NCBI RefSeq assembly: GCF_024357955.1
Contig: NZ_JANEYT010000036.1
Coordinates: 1 to 49,173, forward strand
DNA from: Photobacterium pectinilyticum
GTDB taxonomy: Bacteria; Pseudomonadota; Gammaproteobacteria; Enterobacterales; Vibrionaceae
Direction of reading: 5' to 3'
Length of the DNA stretch: 49,173 bases
Positions 26,142 through 35,973 of this stretch are shown here, piece by piece (within the stretch, counting starts at the first letter, position 1; each line of letters opens with the position of its first letter). The position numbers were made by a program, and so were the translations under genes. A model generated the notes under the pieces. It was not told the origin of the DNA and did not search any database. It saw only the letters and a program-made list of their open reading frames with translations.

Positions 26142-26255
26142 CCTAAATAAAGATTCATGAAGCCTGATTGGCTTCGAAACTATCGCTTAACTGTATTGAT
26201 ATTAGTGAAGAATGCTAACAGGCGAAGACCTGAAAAATTCACACTTTTCCAAAGT

Positions 26256-26281
26256 AAAAAAAGCGCACCGACAGGATGCGC
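26256..26281 (-). terminator. terminator after hupB
   Basis: GCGCA (26263-26267) pairs with TGCGC (26277-26281), followed on the minus strand by seven T residues (26256-26262). It separates hupB from ppiD. Confidence 0.65.
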
Positions 26282-26360
26282 CCTTTATCATGCCAGATTG
26301 CCCATTAAGACAACCTGAATGTTCGTTTGTTCACACAAACCGGCGGGCTAAGCCCTGCGC

Positions 26361-26633
26361 TTAGTTTACAGAATCTTTAAGCGCTTTACCTGCTTTAAAG
26401 CCAGGTACTTTCGCTGCAGCGATTTGAATTTCAGCACCCGTCTGTGGGTTACGGCCAGTACGCGCTGCACGCTCACGTACAGAGAAAGTGCCGAAGCCAA
26501 CAAGCGCAACCTGATCACCCTCTTTCAGGCTATCAGATACAGCGTCGATGAATGCATCTAGCGCACGACCCGCAGACGCTTTAGAAATATCTGCATTTTC
26601 AGCGATTTTATCAACTAGTTGAGTTTTGTTCAC
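26361..26633 (-). CDS. hupB: nucleoid protein HU-beta
   Basis: A 90-residue histone-like protein that bends DNA non-specifically as a homo- or heterodimer. [28 protein letters not shown] is the dimer core. The beta-arm [21 protein letters not shown], carrying RNPQTG with the helix-capping proline, inserts into the minor groove. Length and sequence are classical HU. The location between lon and ppiD marks it as the beta subunit. It has its own terminator behind and 212 nt of upstream sequence. Confidence 0.96.
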   Translation of the reverse strand: MNKTQLVDKIAENADISKASAGRALDAFIDAVSDSLKEGDQVALVGFGTFSVRERAARTGRNPQTGAEIQIAAAKVPGFKAGKALKDSVN

Positions 26634-26797
26634 GATCTATCCCCTCTAAGAACGTTATCCGTTTGCAGCCTCATGGCAAAATTTACATCACGGATAAAAA
26701 AGAATCAGTTTCATTATATCTACAGCGAACACAGGTTTACGTGTAGACATTGATTTTATTGAGCTAACGGCAAATTAGAACTCACTTATAGCCACAC

Positions 26798-26835
26798 AAA
26801 AAAACGCTGACAAGGTTTTTATCCTCGAAAGCGTT
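26798..26835 (-). terminator. terminator after lon
   Basis: AACGCT (26803-26808) pairs with AGCGTT (26830-26835), with a few further pairs inside, and the minus strand continues into seven T residues (26798-26804). The plus-strand side also ends in T residues, so it may work both ways. Confidence 0.65.
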
Positions 26836-26845
26836 TTTTCATATC

Positions 26846-29218
26846 TTAACTTTGCTGCACGTCACTGTTTTGGGCGTTTACCAGCTCAATTCCCGTTGGA
26901 TTATTCTGCAATGCAACGGTTAGCACTTCATCAATCCAACGCACTGGGCGCACTTCCAGATCCGCAATCACGTTATCCGGAATTTCCTCCAGATCACGTT
27001 CGTTTTCCTTCGGAATCAGCACCGTTTTGATCCCACCTCGGTGCGCGGCAAGCAGTTTCTCTTTCAGGCCACCGATTGGTAGCACCTCACCACGTAGGGT
27101 GATTTCACCCGTCATGGCAACATCGCCGCGAACAGGGTTGCCTGTCAGGCTAGAGACCAGCGCCGTACACATGGCGATACCCGCACTCGGGCCGTCTTTC
27201 GGGGTCGCCCCTTCTGGAACGTGGACATGGATATCACGCTTCTCGTAAAAATCAGGCGCAACACCCAGACGCTCAGCACGGGTACGTACCACCGTCATCG
27301 CAGCCTGAATCGACTCCTGCATCACATCACCCAGTGAACCGGTGTAGGCAAGCTTGCCTTTACCCGGCATCGACTCGGTCTCGATGGTTAGCAGATCGCC
27401 GCCCACTTCAGTCCAAGCCAAACCAGTAACCTGGCCAATACGGTTGTTCTCTTCGGCTTTACCGTAGTCAAAACGCTGGACACCTAAGTATTCTTTCAGG
27501 TTGTCCTGAGTAATAACGACTTTCTTGGTCTCAGGATTCAGCAGGATCTCTTTTACAGCTTTGCGGCACAGTTTAGACACTTCACGCTCAAGGCTACGTA
27601 CGCCCGCTTCACGAGTGTAGTAACGAATGATGCCAATCAGTGCCGAGTCATCCACTTCGATCTCGTGTGGCTTAAGGCCATTGCGCTGAACCTGCTTCTC
27701 TAGCAAGTGGCGCTTGGCAATATTCAGCTTTTCATCTTCGGTGTAGCCCGACAGACGGATCACTTCCATACGGTCAAGCAAAGGTCCCGGGATGTTCATC
27801 GAGTTCGATGTCGCCACGAACATGACATCAGAAAGGTCATAGTCGACTTCTAGGTAGTGGTCATTGAATGCGTTGTTTTGCTCCGGATCCAAAACTTCTA
27901 GCAGCGCTGAAGACGGATCGCCACGCATGTCTGATGACATCTTGTCGATTTCATCAAGCAGGAACAGCGGGTTCTTAACCTCAACCTTGGACATTTTCTG
28001 GATCAGCTTGCCCGGCATCGAACCGATATAGGTACGGCGGTGACCACGGATTTCCGCTTCGTCACGCACGCCGCCCAGCGCCATACGGGTATATTTACGT
28101 CCGGTCGCAGCAGCAATAGACTGACCCAGCGAGGTCTTACCAACACCAGGAGGACCAACAAGACACAGGATAGGACCTTTAAGCTTGTTGATGCGGCTCT
28201 GTACTGCCAAGTACTCAAGGATGCGCTCCTTGACGCGCTCAAGGCCGTAATGGTCGGCATTCAGCACTTCTTCTGCCTTGGCAAGGTTCTTCTTCACCTT
28301 GGAGCGCTTGAACCATGGCACACTCAGCATCCAATCAATGTAGCCACGCACAACCGTTGCCTCGGCAGACATCGGCGACATCATCTTAAGCTTCTGCAGC
28401 TCTTGCTCTGTCTTCTCGCGTGCCTCTTTTGGCATCTTCGACTCTTCGATTTTCTTCTTCAAAGATTCGAATTCATCCGGCGCGTCATCCAGCTCACCCA
28501 ACTCTTTCTGGATAGCCTTCATCTGCTCATTGAGGTAGTACTCGCGCTGGCTCTTTTCCATCTGCTTTTTAACGCGGCCGCGGATACGTTTCTCCACCTG
28601 CAGCAGATCAATTTCAGACTCCATCATCGCCATCAAGAACTCTAGACGCTCTACGACATCGACAATTTCAAGTACTTTTTGTTTATCTGCCAGCTTCAGC
28701 GGCATATGAGCAGCAATAGTATCAGCCAGACGGGCAGCTTCATCGATACCATTTAGCGAGGTTAGAACCTCTGGCGGGATTTTCTTGTTGAGCTTGATAA
28801 ACCCTTCGAACTGGTTGATTGCAGTTCGAACTAGCACTTCCTGCTCGCGCTCATCCATTTCCTCGGTAACCAGAAACTCGGCTTCAGCACTGAAGAACTC
28901 GTCATCACGCAGGTTTTCGACTTTAGCACGCTGCTGACCTTCCACCAGCACCTTCACCGTACCGTCAGGCAGTTTAAGTAGCTGTAGAATAGTCGCAACC
29001 GTACCGACATCGTATAGGTCGGTAATTGAAGGTTCGTCGGTCGCCGCTTCTTTCTGGGCAACCAACAAAATCTGTTTGTTATCATCCATCGCCGCTTCAA
29101 GGCAGCGAATAGATTTATCCCGGCCTACAAACAATGGAATGACCATATGCGGGTAGACCACCACATCACGCAGTGGCAGAACGGGGATCTCAAGGCGTTC
29201 CGAACGCTCCAGGTTCAT
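26846..29218 (-). CDS. lon: ATP-dependent protease Lon
   Basis: A 790-residue AAA+ serine protease that degrades misfolded and regulatory proteins. In order: the N-terminal substrate domain ([30 protein letters not shown]), the Walker A loop [13 protein letters not shown], Walker B FLLDEIDK, then the protease domain with the catalytic Ser in [12 protein letters not shown] and Lys in [14 protein letters not shown]. The start at 29218 (MNLERSER) is chosen by alignment to E. coli MNPERSER and a GGAAGAGAG ribosome site. An earlier frame start adds only 7 residues. A sigma-32-type promoter precedes it, as in E. coli. Confidence 0.97.
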   Translation of the reverse strand: MNLERSERLEIPVLPLRDVVVYPHMVIPLFVGRDKSIRCLEAAMDDNKQILLVAQKEAATDEPSITDLYDVGTVATILQLLKLPDGTVKVLVEGQQRAKVENLRDDEFFSAEAEFLVTEEMDEREQEVLVRTAINQFEGFIKLNKKIPPEVLTSLNGIDEAARLADTIAAHMPLKLADKQKVLEIVDVVERLEFLMAMMESEIDLLQVEKRIRGRVKKQMEKSQREYYLNEQMKAIQKELGELDDAPDEFESLKKKIEESKMPKEAREKTEQELQKLKMMSPMSAEATVVRGYIDWMLSVPWFKRSKVKKNLAKAEEVLNADHYGLERVKERILEYLAVQSRINKLKGPILCLVGPPGVGKTSLGQSIAAATGRKYTRMALGGVRDEAEIRGHRRTYIGSMPGKLIQKMSKVEVKNPLFLLDEIDKMSSDMRGDPSSALLEVLDPEQNNAFNDHYLEVDYDLSDVMFVATSNSMNIPGPLLDRMEVIRLSGYTEDEKLNIAKRHLLEKQVQRNGLKPHEIEVDDSALIGIIRYYTREAGVRSLEREVSKLCRKAVKEILLNPETKKVVITQDNLKEYLGVQRFDYGKAEENNRIGQVTGLAWTEVGGDLLTIETESMPGKGKLAYTGSLGDVMQESIQAAMTVVRTRAERLGVAPDFYEKRDIHVHVPEGATPKDGPSAGIAMCTALVSSLTGNPVRGDVAMTGEITLRGEVLPIGGLKEKLLAAHRGGIKTVLIPKENERDLEEIPDNVIADLEVRPVRWIDEVLTVALQNNPTGIELVNAQNSDVQQS

Positions 29219-29253
29219 ATTATTCTCTCTTCCGTTCACTCTTATTAATGAGT

Positions 29254-29281
29254 ATATGGGGGCTTGGGCGCAAGATTCAAC
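29254..29281 (-). promoter_or_regulatory. sigma-32 (heat-shock) type promoter of lon
   Basis: On the minus strand GTTGAAT (29275-29281) and CCCCATAT (29254-29261) are 13 nt apart. They match the sigma-32 pattern CTTGAAA-N11 to 16-CCCCATNT, perfect in the -10 block. The promoter is 36 nt before the lon start, downstream of the clpX terminator. Confidence 0.75.
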
Positions 29282-29300
29282 GGGATATGTAGCAGAAAAT

Positions 29301-29328
29301 AAAAAAGGAGGCGATTGCCTCCTTTTTT
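29301..29328. terminator. terminator after clpX, symmetric
   Basis: A 12-bp perfect stem, AAAAAAGGAGGC (29301-29312) with GCCTCCTTTTTT (29317-29328), loop GATT. A and T runs flank the GC core on both sides, so it terminates in either direction. It isolates clpX from lon, which has its own heat-shock promoter. Confidence 0.88.
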
Positions 29329-29347
29329 TAACCGCTGTGGGCAGATT

Positions 29348-30628
29348 TTACTCAGCGCCTGCTGCTTGGCTTTCGGTGTTTTCATAAATCAGTAAAGGCT
29401 CAGACTCGCCTTTGATAACTGATTCATCAATAACAACCTTACTTACGCCCTCTGCTGAAGGTAGCTCATACATAGTATCAAGCAGAACTGCTTCAACAAT
29501 CGAACGAAGACCACGTGCACCCGTCTTGCGTTCCATTGCCTTACGGGCAATAGCGACAAGCGCATCGTCACGGAACTCAAGCTCAACATTTTCAAGCTCA
29601 AGAAGTGCCGCATACTGCTTAGTAAGGGCATTCTTCGGTTCACGCAGGATTTGTACCAGCGCGTCTTCATCCAGCTCACTAAGGATCGCTGTTACCGGAA
29701 GACGACCGATGAACTCTGGGATCAGGCCGTATTTAACCAAATCTTCAGGCTCAACCTTCTCGAACAAATCACTCAGAGTACGAGACTGATCTTTCGAGCG
29801 GACATCCGCACCGAAACCAATACCAGTGCCGGTTGCAACACGCTGGTCAACGACCTTGTCCAGCCCAGCGAATGCACCGCCACAGATGAACAGGATTTTT
29901 GACGTATCCACTTGCAGGAATTCCTGCTGTGGATGCTTACGGCCACCTTGCGGCGGAACCGATGCGACCGTACCTTCAATCAGCTTCAGCAACGCCTGCT
30001 GAACACCTTCACCCGAAACATCACGAGTAATTGATGGGTTGTCGGACTTACGAGAGATCTTGTCGATCTCATCGATGTATACAATACCGCGCTCGGCCTT
30101 GGCTACATCGTAATCACATTTCTGCAGCAGCTTCTGGATGATGTTTTCAACATCCTCACCCACATAACCGGCTTCGGTCAGGGTGGTCGCATCCGCCATA
30201 GTAAACGGTACATCCAGCATGCGTGCCAATGTTTCTGCGAGTAACGTCTTACCGCTACCCGTTGGGCCGATCAACAAGATGTTACTCTTGCCCAACTCAA
30301 CACCGTCACTATTGGTATCGCCATTACGAAGACGCTTGTAGTGGTTGTATACCGCTACCGCGAGAACTTTCTTCGCATGAGACTGACCAATAACGTATTC
30401 ATCCAGGTTTGTACGAATTTCCTGTGGTGTCGGAAGTTCATTGCCATCACGCTTTGGCATTACTTCTTTGATTTCTTCACGAATGATGTCGTTGCACAGG
30501 TCAACACATTCATCGCAAATATACACAGAAGGGCCTGCAATCAGCTTGCGAACTTCATGCTGACTTTTGCCGCAGAAAGAGCAGTACAGCAGTTTTCCAC
30601 TACCACTCTCTTTTCGCTTATCTGTCAT
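29348..30628 (-). CDS. clpX: ATP-dependent unfoldase ClpX
   Basis: A 426-residue AAA+ unfoldase that feeds substrates to ClpP. The N-terminal zinc-binding domain is [30 protein letters not shown] (four Cys). Then come Walker [14 protein letters not shown], Walker [11 protein letters not shown] and the pore and ClpP-docking loops in the middle region. It follows clpP with a 114-nt gap and ends in a symmetric terminator. The TGTACTG-type upstream spacing suggests read-through from the clpP promoter, as in E. coli. Confidence 0.97.
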   Translation of the reverse strand: MTDKRKESGSGKLLYCSFCGKSQHEVRKLIAGPSVYICDECVDLCNDIIREEIKEVMPKRDGNELPTPQEIRTNLDEYVIGQSHAKKVLAVAVYNHYKRLRNGDTNSDGVELGKSNILLIGPTGSGKTLLAETLARMLDVPFTMADATTLTEAGYVGEDVENIIQKLLQKCDYDVAKAERGIVYIDEIDKISRKSDNPSITRDVSGEGVQQALLKLIEGTVASVPPQGGRKHPQQEFLQVDTSKILFICGGAFAGLDKVVDQRVATGTGIGFGADVRSKDQSRTLSDLFEKVEPEDLVKYGLIPEFIGRLPVTAILSELDEDALVQILREPKNALTKQYAALLELENVELEFRDDALVAIARKAMERKTGARGLRSIVEAVLLDTMYELPSAEGVSKVVIDESVIKGESEPLLIYENTESQAAGAE

Positions 30629-30742
30629 TCGCTAACCTCTATTCGGGTCTTACCCCATCATTGCCTTTGTTTTGAGTGTATAACAACTCAAGTCTTTTTG
30701 CTCCGCGCAAACGGCTAAGTCGCTGCACGGAGGCTAAAAAAC

Positions 30743-31366
30743 TTAATCACGGTGACTCAAAACTGCATCAACCAAACCGTATTCTACAGCCTGCTCTGAT
30801 GACATAAAGTTATCACGATCGGTATCACGTTCAACCACTTCAAGTGGTTGGCCGGTGTGCTCTGCAAGCAAACCGTTCAAACGCTGTTTGATCGTCAGAA
30901 TTTCCTGAGCATGGATCTGGATATCAGAAGCCTGGCCCTGGAAGCCACCTAGTGGCTGGTGGATCATCACGCGGGAGTTAGGTAGACAGTAACGCTTACC
31001 TTTAGCGCCGCCAGCCAGCAGGAATGCACCCATAGAGCATGCCTGACCCATACATACTGTGCTGACGTTTGGCTTGATGAACTGCATGGTGTCGTAGATA
31101 GACATCCCTGCAGTAACCGAGCCGCCCGGTGAATTGATATACAGGAAAATGTCCTTGTCAGGGTTTTCAGACTCAAGGAACAAAAGCTGCGCAACGACTA
31201 GATTGGCCATATGATCTTCTACCTGACCGGTCAGGAAGATCACACGCTCTTTCAGTAGTCGGGAATAGATGTCGTAGGAACGTTCACCACGAGAAGTCTG
31301 CTCGACCACCATAGGAACCAGCGCATCCAAAATTGGCGACATGGCGTTTTTTTCTTGGTAGCTCAT
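30743..31366 (-). CDS. clpP: ATP-dependent Clp protease proteolytic subunit ClpP
   Basis: A 207-residue serine peptidase that forms the double heptamer behind ClpX or ClpA. Visible are the nucleophile in [17 protein letters not shown], the histidine in [15 protein letters not shown], and the Asp in [13 protein letters not shown], giving the Ser-His-Asp triad. The N-terminal [38 protein letters not shown] is processed in the family. It sits between tig and clpX with 107 nt to tig. Confidence 0.97.
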   Translation of the reverse strand: MSYQEKNAMSPILDALVPMVVEQTSRGERSYDIYSRLLKERVIFLTGQVEDHMANLVVAQLLFLESENPDKDIFLYINSPGGSVTAGMSIYDTMQFIKPNVSTVCMGQACSMGAFLLAGGAKGKRYCLPNSRVMIHQPLGGFQGQASDIQIHAQEILTIKQRLNGLLAEHTGQPLEVVERDTDRDNFMSSEQAVEYGLVDAVLSHRD

Positions 31367-31473
31367 AACGTTATTTCCCTAAAATAAATGGCCCGAATGA
31401 AATTACTCTCACACGGACCATTGTTAGCAGAAGATTTGAAGTAAAGTCAAATCTCTACAGTAATTTCAGCAAA

Positions 31474-32778
31474 TTATGCAGCTGGCTGTTGGTTCATCAG
31501 ATCGTTGAAGCTAACTTCTTTATCTGAAACCTGAGCTTTAGCTAGTAGCGCATCGATAGCTTGCTCTTCTAGAGCAACGTTACGCATGTTGTTCATCATC
31601 TGCTCGTTCTTCTCGTAGTAAGAAACAACTTCTGTTGGATCTTCGTAAGCAGAAGCCATTTCAGCGATGATAGCTTTAACGCGCTCTTCATCAGCTTTTA
31701 GCTCTTCAGACTTGATCACTTCACCTAGAAGTAGGCCAACAACTACGCGACGCTTCGCTTGCTCTTCGAAAAGCTCACGTGGAAGCTCAGGTGCGTTAGC
31801 AGCATCACCGCCGAAGCGCTGAGTTGCCTGCTGGCGTAGAACGTTGATTTCTTGGTCGATAAGAGCAGCAGGAACAGCGATGTCGTTCTGCTCAACTAGA
31901 CCATTTAGAACCTGATCTTTGATGCGGTTCTTAACAGCTTGCTTCAGCTCACGCTGCATGTTCTTACGAACTTCAGCTTTCAGGCCTTCAACAGAACCGT
32001 CTTCAACACCGAACTTAGCAACAAACTCTTCAGTCAACTCTGGTAGTTCCTGAGCTTCAACTTTGTGTAGTTTGATAGCGAAAGTCGCTGCTTTACCTTT
32101 TAGGTTTTCAGCGTGGTAATCTTCAGGGAAAGTCACTTCTAGAGAGAACTCTTCGCCCGCTTTCTTACCAACGATACCGTCTTCAAAACCTGGGATCATG
32201 CGGCCCTGGCCCATTGCAAGAGCGAAACCTTCAGCTTTACCGCCTTCGAATTCTTCACCGTCGATAGAGCCAGTGAAGTCGATAGTTACGCGGCTGTCAG
32301 CAGCTGCAGCGTCTTCAACGTCGCTCCAAGTTGCTTGTTGCTTGCGAAGCGTGTCTAGCATAGTGTCAACGTCTTCGTCTTTCACTTCTACCGCTGGTTT
32401 TTCAACAGTAATGTTTTCTAGACCCGCTAGCTCGATTTCTGGGAAGATTTCGAAAGACGCTTTGAATACAAGGTCTTTACCTTCAGCGATCTCAACTGGA
32501 GTGAAAGTTGGTGCGCCTGCTGGGTTGATCTTTTCTTTAACGATCGCCTCGATGTAGTGACGCTGCATCACTTCACCTAGGATGTCCTGGCGTACAGAAG
32601 CGCCGAACATACGAGCAACCATTTTAATTGGTGCTTTACCAGGACGGAAACCATCGAAACGACGATTCTTAGCAATTTTCTTCAGCTCAGCAGCAACAGC
32701 ATCTTCGATGTTTGCAGCTGGAACTGTGATAGTTAGATGGCGTTCTAGACCTTCAGTGGTTTCAACGGTAACTTGCAT
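31474..32778 (-). CDS. tig: trigger factor, ribosome-associated chaperone
   Basis: A 434-residue ribosome-bound chaperone. The N-terminal domain has the ribosome-docking loop [12 protein letters not shown]. The FKBP-type middle domain runs through [41 protein letters not shown]. The C-terminal domain is all-helical. The start [10 protein letters not shown] at 32778 agrees with E. coli MQVSVETTQG. An in-frame ATG 5 codons upstream is less likely. It heads the tig-clpP-clpX series, and its promoter lies about 135 nt upstream. Confidence 0.97.
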   Translation of the reverse strand: MQVTVETTEGLERHLTITVPAANIEDAVAAELKKIAKNRRFDGFRPGKAPIKMVARMFGASVRQDILGEVMQRHYIEAIVKEKINPAGAPTFTPVEIAEGKDLVFKASFEIFPEIELAGLENITVEKPAVEVKDEDVDTMLDTLRKQQATWSDVEDAAAADSRVTIDFTGSIDGEEFEGGKAEGFALAMGQGRMIPGFEDGIVGKKAGEEFSLEVTFPEDYHAENLKGKAATFAIKLHKVEAQELPELTEEFVAKFGVEDGSVEGLKAEVRKNMQRELKQAVKNRIKDQVLNGLVEQNDIAVPAALIDQEINVLRQQATQRFGGDAANAPELPRELFEEQAKRRVVVGLLLGEVIKSEELKADEERVKAIIAEMASAYEDPTEVVSYYEKNEQMMNNMRNVALEEQAIDALLAKAQVSDKEVSFNDLMNQQPAA

Positions 32779-32912
32779 TTTATTTAACCTCAAAACTTAC
32801 TCAGTATTCTCTGAGTGATGTTGCCGATCAGTCATGCTGACGGTGGCATCCTTTCGTGTTATGGCCAGCAACCACGGCCAAACCATAACGCCTTAATTCT
32901 GTGAAGCGCGGT

Positions 32913-32941
32913 ATTATAACGGTCCTCAGCCCTGTCGTCGA
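32913..32941 (-). promoter_or_regulatory. candidate sigma-70 promoter of tig
   Basis: On the minus strand a perfect -10 TATAAT (32913-32918) stands 17 nt from TCGACG (32936-32941, 4 of 6 matches to TTGACA). A start near 32906 would give a leader of about 130 nt before tig. Confidence 0.5.
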
Positions 32942-33017
32942 GACAGAGTGGCCGCACCGCAATCAAACCTTTCACACAAGATAGGGGCAAAAATTCCATT
33001 TACAAGGGAAAACCCCA

Positions 33018-33045
33018 AAAAAAACGTTTCCTTTTACGTTTTTTT
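33018..33045. other. AT-rich hairpin in the tig-SDR divergent gap
   Basis: AAAAAAACGT (33018-33027) pairs with ACGTTTTTTT (33036-33045). It has the shape of a bidirectional terminator, yet both flanking genes are transcribed away from it, so no gene obviously ends here. The remainder of the 417-bp gap 32779-33195 shows the tig promoter and otherwise nothing I recognise. Confidence 0.45.
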
Positions 33046-33195
33046 GACCGTACGCGGTTTTAACTGTCTCTTTTCCCACCTAAACGCCGATTTTTTGCCG
33101 CACAAATATCATCCAACTGGATAGTTAGAATGAACAGTGATCAGCGATGCATGGTGATGCGTAATAAATTATGTCCTTAGCCAGTGGAATTAACG

Positions 33196-33966
33196 ATGTT
33201 CGAAGGGAAAAAGAAAGTTTGGATTGCCGGGGCAAACGGTGGATTAGGACTCGCTCTGACCGAGCATATCCTCGCTCAGGGCCATTTGGTCACAGTGTCT
33301 ACACGCCGTACCTCTCAAGCCCTGCTGCAGTTACAGGCAAGCCATAGTACCCAAATGACCTGTGTTTTGGGTGATCTATGTCAGCAACGTTCTAACACCC
33401 AATCGCAGCTCATGGCCATTTTCGAGCAGTATGGCCTCCCAGACTGGACCATTAATGCGGCAGGACTATTACATGCTCCTCAATCAAAGCAATCACCCAA
33501 AGCCAAAATGCCGGAAAAACGCCTGTCGCAGATCACCGAATCATTTCTGGTAGACAACATCCATGCCAATGCCTACACCAATGTCGCTATTGCCCAACTT
33601 CTCGACACCCTATACAAACGTAAAGACCCTTTTCACTTCTTGTGCTTGTCCGCCATGGTCGGCTCTATCTCCGACAACGATTCAGGAGGTTGGTACAGCT
33701 ACCGGATGAGCAAAGCAGCCCTTAACATGTTTGTCAAAACCCTAAGTATTGAGTGGCAAAGACGTTTTCCCCAAGCTTGTATTGCCGCTATTCACCCAGG
33801 TACAACAAATACATCACTCTCAGCACCTTTCCAGCATAATATTAATAGTGACAAGCTTTATTCACCACAGCTCTCGGCCGAGCGCATTTATCGAGTGCTA
33901 TCAACCCTTACTCCTGCAGATACCGGTCAGTTTTTCCATTGGGATGGAACAACACTTCCGTGGTGA
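33196..33966 (+). CDS. short-chain dehydrogenase/reductase family protein
   Basis: A 256-residue SDR enzyme. The cofactor loop GANGGLGLALTEHI (about residues 12-25), the structural INAAGLLHA (NAAG motif) and the catalytic Ser plus Tyr-x3-Lys (LCLSAMVGSISD then YSYRMSKAALN) are complete. It resembles the CsgA/C-factor-like SDR branch of marine gammaproteobacteria, with unknown substrate. The ATG at 33196 is taken because it leads directly into the Rossmann fold (MFEGKKKVWIAGANGG). The frame opens 4 codons earlier. The Arg after the first strand (STRR) suggests NADP(H). It is transcribed alone, away from tig. Confidence 0.85.
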   Translation: MFEGKKKVWIAGANGGLGLALTEHILAQGHLVTVSTRRTSQALLQLQASHSTQMTCVLGDLCQQRSNTQSQLMAIFEQYGLPDWTINAAGLLHAPQSKQSPKAKMPEKRLSQITESFLVDNIHANAYTNVAIAQLLDTLYKRKDPFHFLCLSAMVGSISDNDSGGWYSYRMSKAALNMFVKTLSIEWQRRFPQACIAAIHPGTTNTSLSAPFQHNINSDKLYSPQLSAERIYRVLSTLTPADTGQFFHWDGTTLPW

Positions 33967-33992
33967 GAAGATTTGAAACTAGCTACAGACTT

Positions 33993-34066
33993 ATACCAAC
34001 CTACATAAATATTTGATCAGCCTTGCAGGTTAAAATACTTGATCAACGACTTATCCAGATTGGTAT
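33993..34066. mobile_element. MITE-like repeat, 74-bp short form
   Basis: The two ends are imperfect inverted repeats of 26 bp (20 of 26 positions agree), running from ATACCAACCTACATAAATAT inward to TTGATC, and back out to ATTGGTAT. Compared with the 163-bp copy at 41874-42036 it is inverted and lacks about 90 bp of the middle. Both keep a TTTTAACC-GCAAG block and the same ends. It codes for nothing. The rest of the 481-bp gap 33967-34447 holds only a doubtful small gene. Confidence 0.7.
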
Positions 34067-34238
34067 TAAGGATATAGAGCAAAAGGAAAGCCAAACTCCG
34101 GCGACAAAAAACAAACTAAAAGATTCTAAATTGCCGATGGATAGCACAAAAAACAATCGCACAACCTTTATGATACCAGTTGCTTAATCATTAAAGGCAT
34201 TCATTTGCAATATTGTGTACAAGGTAAGGATAAAAACA

Positions 34239-34403
34239 ATGAGAAGGAACAAAGCGACTGTGATTGTCTCATGGCAACCCACTAACGAACGAGAAAAACA
34301 AGCACTGAAACAATTTCTGCTTAATGAAATAGCGGGATGTAGCAGGCAACACCAAGGAGGCACAGGAAAAACAGGTTTTGATACAGGAAGATTGATTCGC
34401 TAG
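34239..34403 (+). CDS. very small hypothetical protein
   Basis: A 54-residue reading frame from an ATG at 34239 preceded by AAGGA. The product (MRRNKATVIVSWQPTNEREK and a Gly-rich basic tail) is basic and unlike anything I know. It lies between the MITE-like repeat and tRNA-Arg. It could be chance. Confidence 0.3.
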   Translation: MRRNKATVIVSWQPTNEREKQALKQFLLNEIAGCSRQHQGGTGKTGFDTGRLIR

Positions 34404-34447
34404 AAATAACAGAAATGGATAAAACAGAGAAAAAATAGAGGGGGAAG

Positions 34448-34524
34448 TGGCACGCCCTGTAGGATTCGAACCTACGACCACATCCTTAGAAGGGACGTGC
34501 TCTATCCAGCTGAGCTAAGGGCGC
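34448..34524 (-). tRNA. tRNA-Arg(UCU)
   Basis: A 77-nt tRNA with encoded CCA. On the minus strand it opens GCGCCCTTAGCTCAGCTGGA (acceptor and D-arm), has the anticodon loop CTTCTAA with anticodon TCT, a T-arm with GGTTCGAATCC, and ends GTGCCA. The acceptor stem closes with a G-U pair at 1-72. It lies upstream of folD and on the opposite strand. The UCU arginine tRNA gene (argU) is also next to folD in E. coli. Confidence 0.95.
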
Positions 34525-34645
34525 TTTATAAGTCATAACGTTAAGTTACCAGACGAATTATACGTCCCAACATTCGAACGTCAATGCCTTTTCCCCTATT
34601 TTCTCAGCATTTGCGCTCAACTGACTAAACATAGAGCAAATTGGA

Positions 34646-34697
34646 TGGGCTATGGGCTATGGGCTATGGGCTATGGGCTATGGGCTATGGGCTATGG
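34646..34697. repeat. heptanucleotide tandem repeat, 7 copies of TGGGCTA
   Basis: Seven perfect copies of TGGGCTA (34646-34694), then TGG. It lies between tRNA-Arg and folD. The unit differs from the TGGCGAT array that follows folD, so folD is bracketed by two distinct heptamer arrays of equal copy number. Confidence 0.97.
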
Positions 34698-34796
34698 TGC
34701 CTTTTGATATGGTGATATAGCATTAGGCGTATCCATACAAATTACAAATACCCACACTGAAGCAGCAACTATTACCAAAACGTAAACAAAACCAAC

Positions 34797-34812
34797 ACGC
34801 AAACGATTGCGC
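34797..34812. promoter_or_regulatory. PurR-type operator upstream of folD
   Basis: ACGCAAACGATTGCGC fits the PurR consensus ACGCAAACGNTTNCNT except in the last base. It lies 131 nt before the folD start and overlaps the spacer of a promoter with a -10-like TATAGA at 34814. PurR control of one-carbon folate genes is known in relatives. The rest of the 419-bp gap 34525-34943 holds the heptamer array and is otherwise unremarkable. Confidence 0.65.
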
Positions 34813-34943
34813 TATAGATCTTCGTAACATTCTCTGCGACAATACAACAATTAGGCAGCACTCGTGCCGCTCCCCTCAAGAGTGGAATCAACGACCCGCG
34901 TTGCCCGCTTCACGTTCAATCAATTTCAGTCCAAAGGATAAAC

Positions 34944-35801
34944 ATGGCCGCTCAAATCATTGATGGGAAACTCATTTCGCAAACAGTTCGTCAAGAAGTT
35001 GCTGCCCGAGTCAAAGCGCGCCTCGATGCAGGCCTTCGTGCTCCGGGGTTAGCCGTTGTTCTGGTAGGTCAGGATCCCGCCTCGCAAATTTACGTCGGCA
35101 GCAAACGTAAAGCCTGTGATGAGGTGGGTTTTGTGTCCAAGTCCTTTGATTTTCCTGCCACAACAACGGAAACGGAATTGCTAGCTCTTATCGACGAGTT
35201 AAACAATGACAACGAAGTGGATGGTATCTTGGTCCAACTTCCTCTCCCTGCAGGCATTGATACCACCAAAGTACTTGAGAGAATAGAGCCAGAAAAAGAC
35301 GTCGATGGCTTCCATCCCTACAATGTCGGACGACTATGCCAGCGTATCCCCAAGCTACGCTCGTGCACCCCGAAAGGGATCATCACCTTGCTTGAGCGCT
35401 ATAATATTGCTCTTCGTGGCAAGCATGCGGTCATTGTCGGCGCGTCCAATATTGTCGGCCGTCCTATGACGCTTGAATTATTACTCGCAGGAGCGACCAC
35501 CACCACTTGTCATCGCTTCACTCAAGATCTCGAAAGCCACGTTCGCCAAGCTGATATTCTGGTCGTCGCGGTGGGTAAGCCTAACTTTATTCCCGGCGAT
35601 TGGGTCAAAGAAGGAGCGACAATCGTAGATGTTGGCATCAACCGCTTGGACAATGGCAAGCTAGCCGGTGATGTTGAGTATGATATTGCCCGTGAGCGAG
35701 CCCGCCATATCACCCCAGTACCGGGTGGCGTTGGCCCAATGACAGTGGCGACCTTGATTGAGAATACACTGCTTGCCTGTGAGCAGTATCACGAGAAGTG
35801 A
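34944..35801 (+). CDS. folD: methylenetetrahydrofolate dehydrogenase/cyclohydrolase FolD
   Basis: A 285-residue bifunctional enzyme interconverting 5,10-methylene-, methenyl- and 10-formyl-tetrahydrofolate with NADP. Key motifs are [21 protein letters not shown] (active-site Lys in YVGSKRK), [40 protein letters not shown] (nucleotide loop) and [22 protein letters not shown]. Length is exactly the family norm. A PurR-like box and a heptamer array stand in front, and a second heptamer array starts 5 nt behind the stop. Confidence 0.97.
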   Translation: MAAQIIDGKLISQTVRQEVAARVKARLDAGLRAPGLAVVLVGQDPASQIYVGSKRKACDEVGFVSKSFDFPATTTETELLALIDELNNDNEVDGILVQLPLPAGIDTTKVLERIEPEKDVDGFHPYNVGRLCQRIPKLRSCTPKGIITLLERYNIALRGKHAVIVGASNIVGRPMTLELLLAGATTTTCHRFTQDLESHVRQADILVVAVGKPNFIPGDWVKEGATIVDVGINRLDNGKLAGDVEYDIARERARHITPVPGGVGPMTVATLIENTLLACEQYHEK

Positions 35802-35806
35802 TTTAG

Positions 35807-35858
35807 TGGCGATTGGCGATTGGCGATTGGCGATTGGCGATTGGCGATTGGCGATTGG
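35807..35858 (+). repeat. heptanucleotide tandem repeat, 7 copies of TGGCGAT
   Basis: Seven perfect copies of TGGCGAT (35807-35855), then TGG, starting 5 nt after the folD stop. The unit is identical to the alaA array 16 kb away. Confidence 0.97.
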
Positions 35859-35907
35859 AAATTTACCAAGGTAAAGATTCACTTCAACAGTATTATTGCC
35901 TTTACGA

Positions 35908-35936
35908 AAAAGCAGGAGCAATATGCTCCTGCTTTT
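35908..35936. terminator. bidirectional terminator between folD and galU
   Basis: A 13-bp perfect stem, AAAAGCAGGAGCA (35908-35920) with TGCTCCTGCTTTT (35924-35936), loop ATA. A and T runs on both sides suit both convergent genes. Confidence 0.9.
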
Positions 35937-35949
35937 GATCTTTCCTAAA

Positions 35950-35973
35950 GCCTGTGGCCCCTAGCCTTTAGCC
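35950..35973 (-). repeat. decayed heptamer array overlapping the galU stop
   Basis: GCC triplets begin at 35950, 35957, 35964 and 35971, exactly 7 bp apart. On the minus strand the units read GGGGCTA, AAGGCTA, GGGGCCA and CAGGCTT. The last codons and stop of galU lie within this array, so the array forms part of the coding end. Confidence 0.6.

Noticed and set aside
28040..28645. 201-codon plus-strand reading frame
   Set aside because: It lies entirely antisense within lon and reads as His/Leu/Gln-rich nonsense, an artefact of lon codon use.
35661..35921. 86-codon minus-strand frame with a repeated IANRQSP peptide
   Set aside because: The peptide repeat is only the translation of the 7x TGGCGAT array (three heptamers make 21 nt). 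The rest is antisense to folD.
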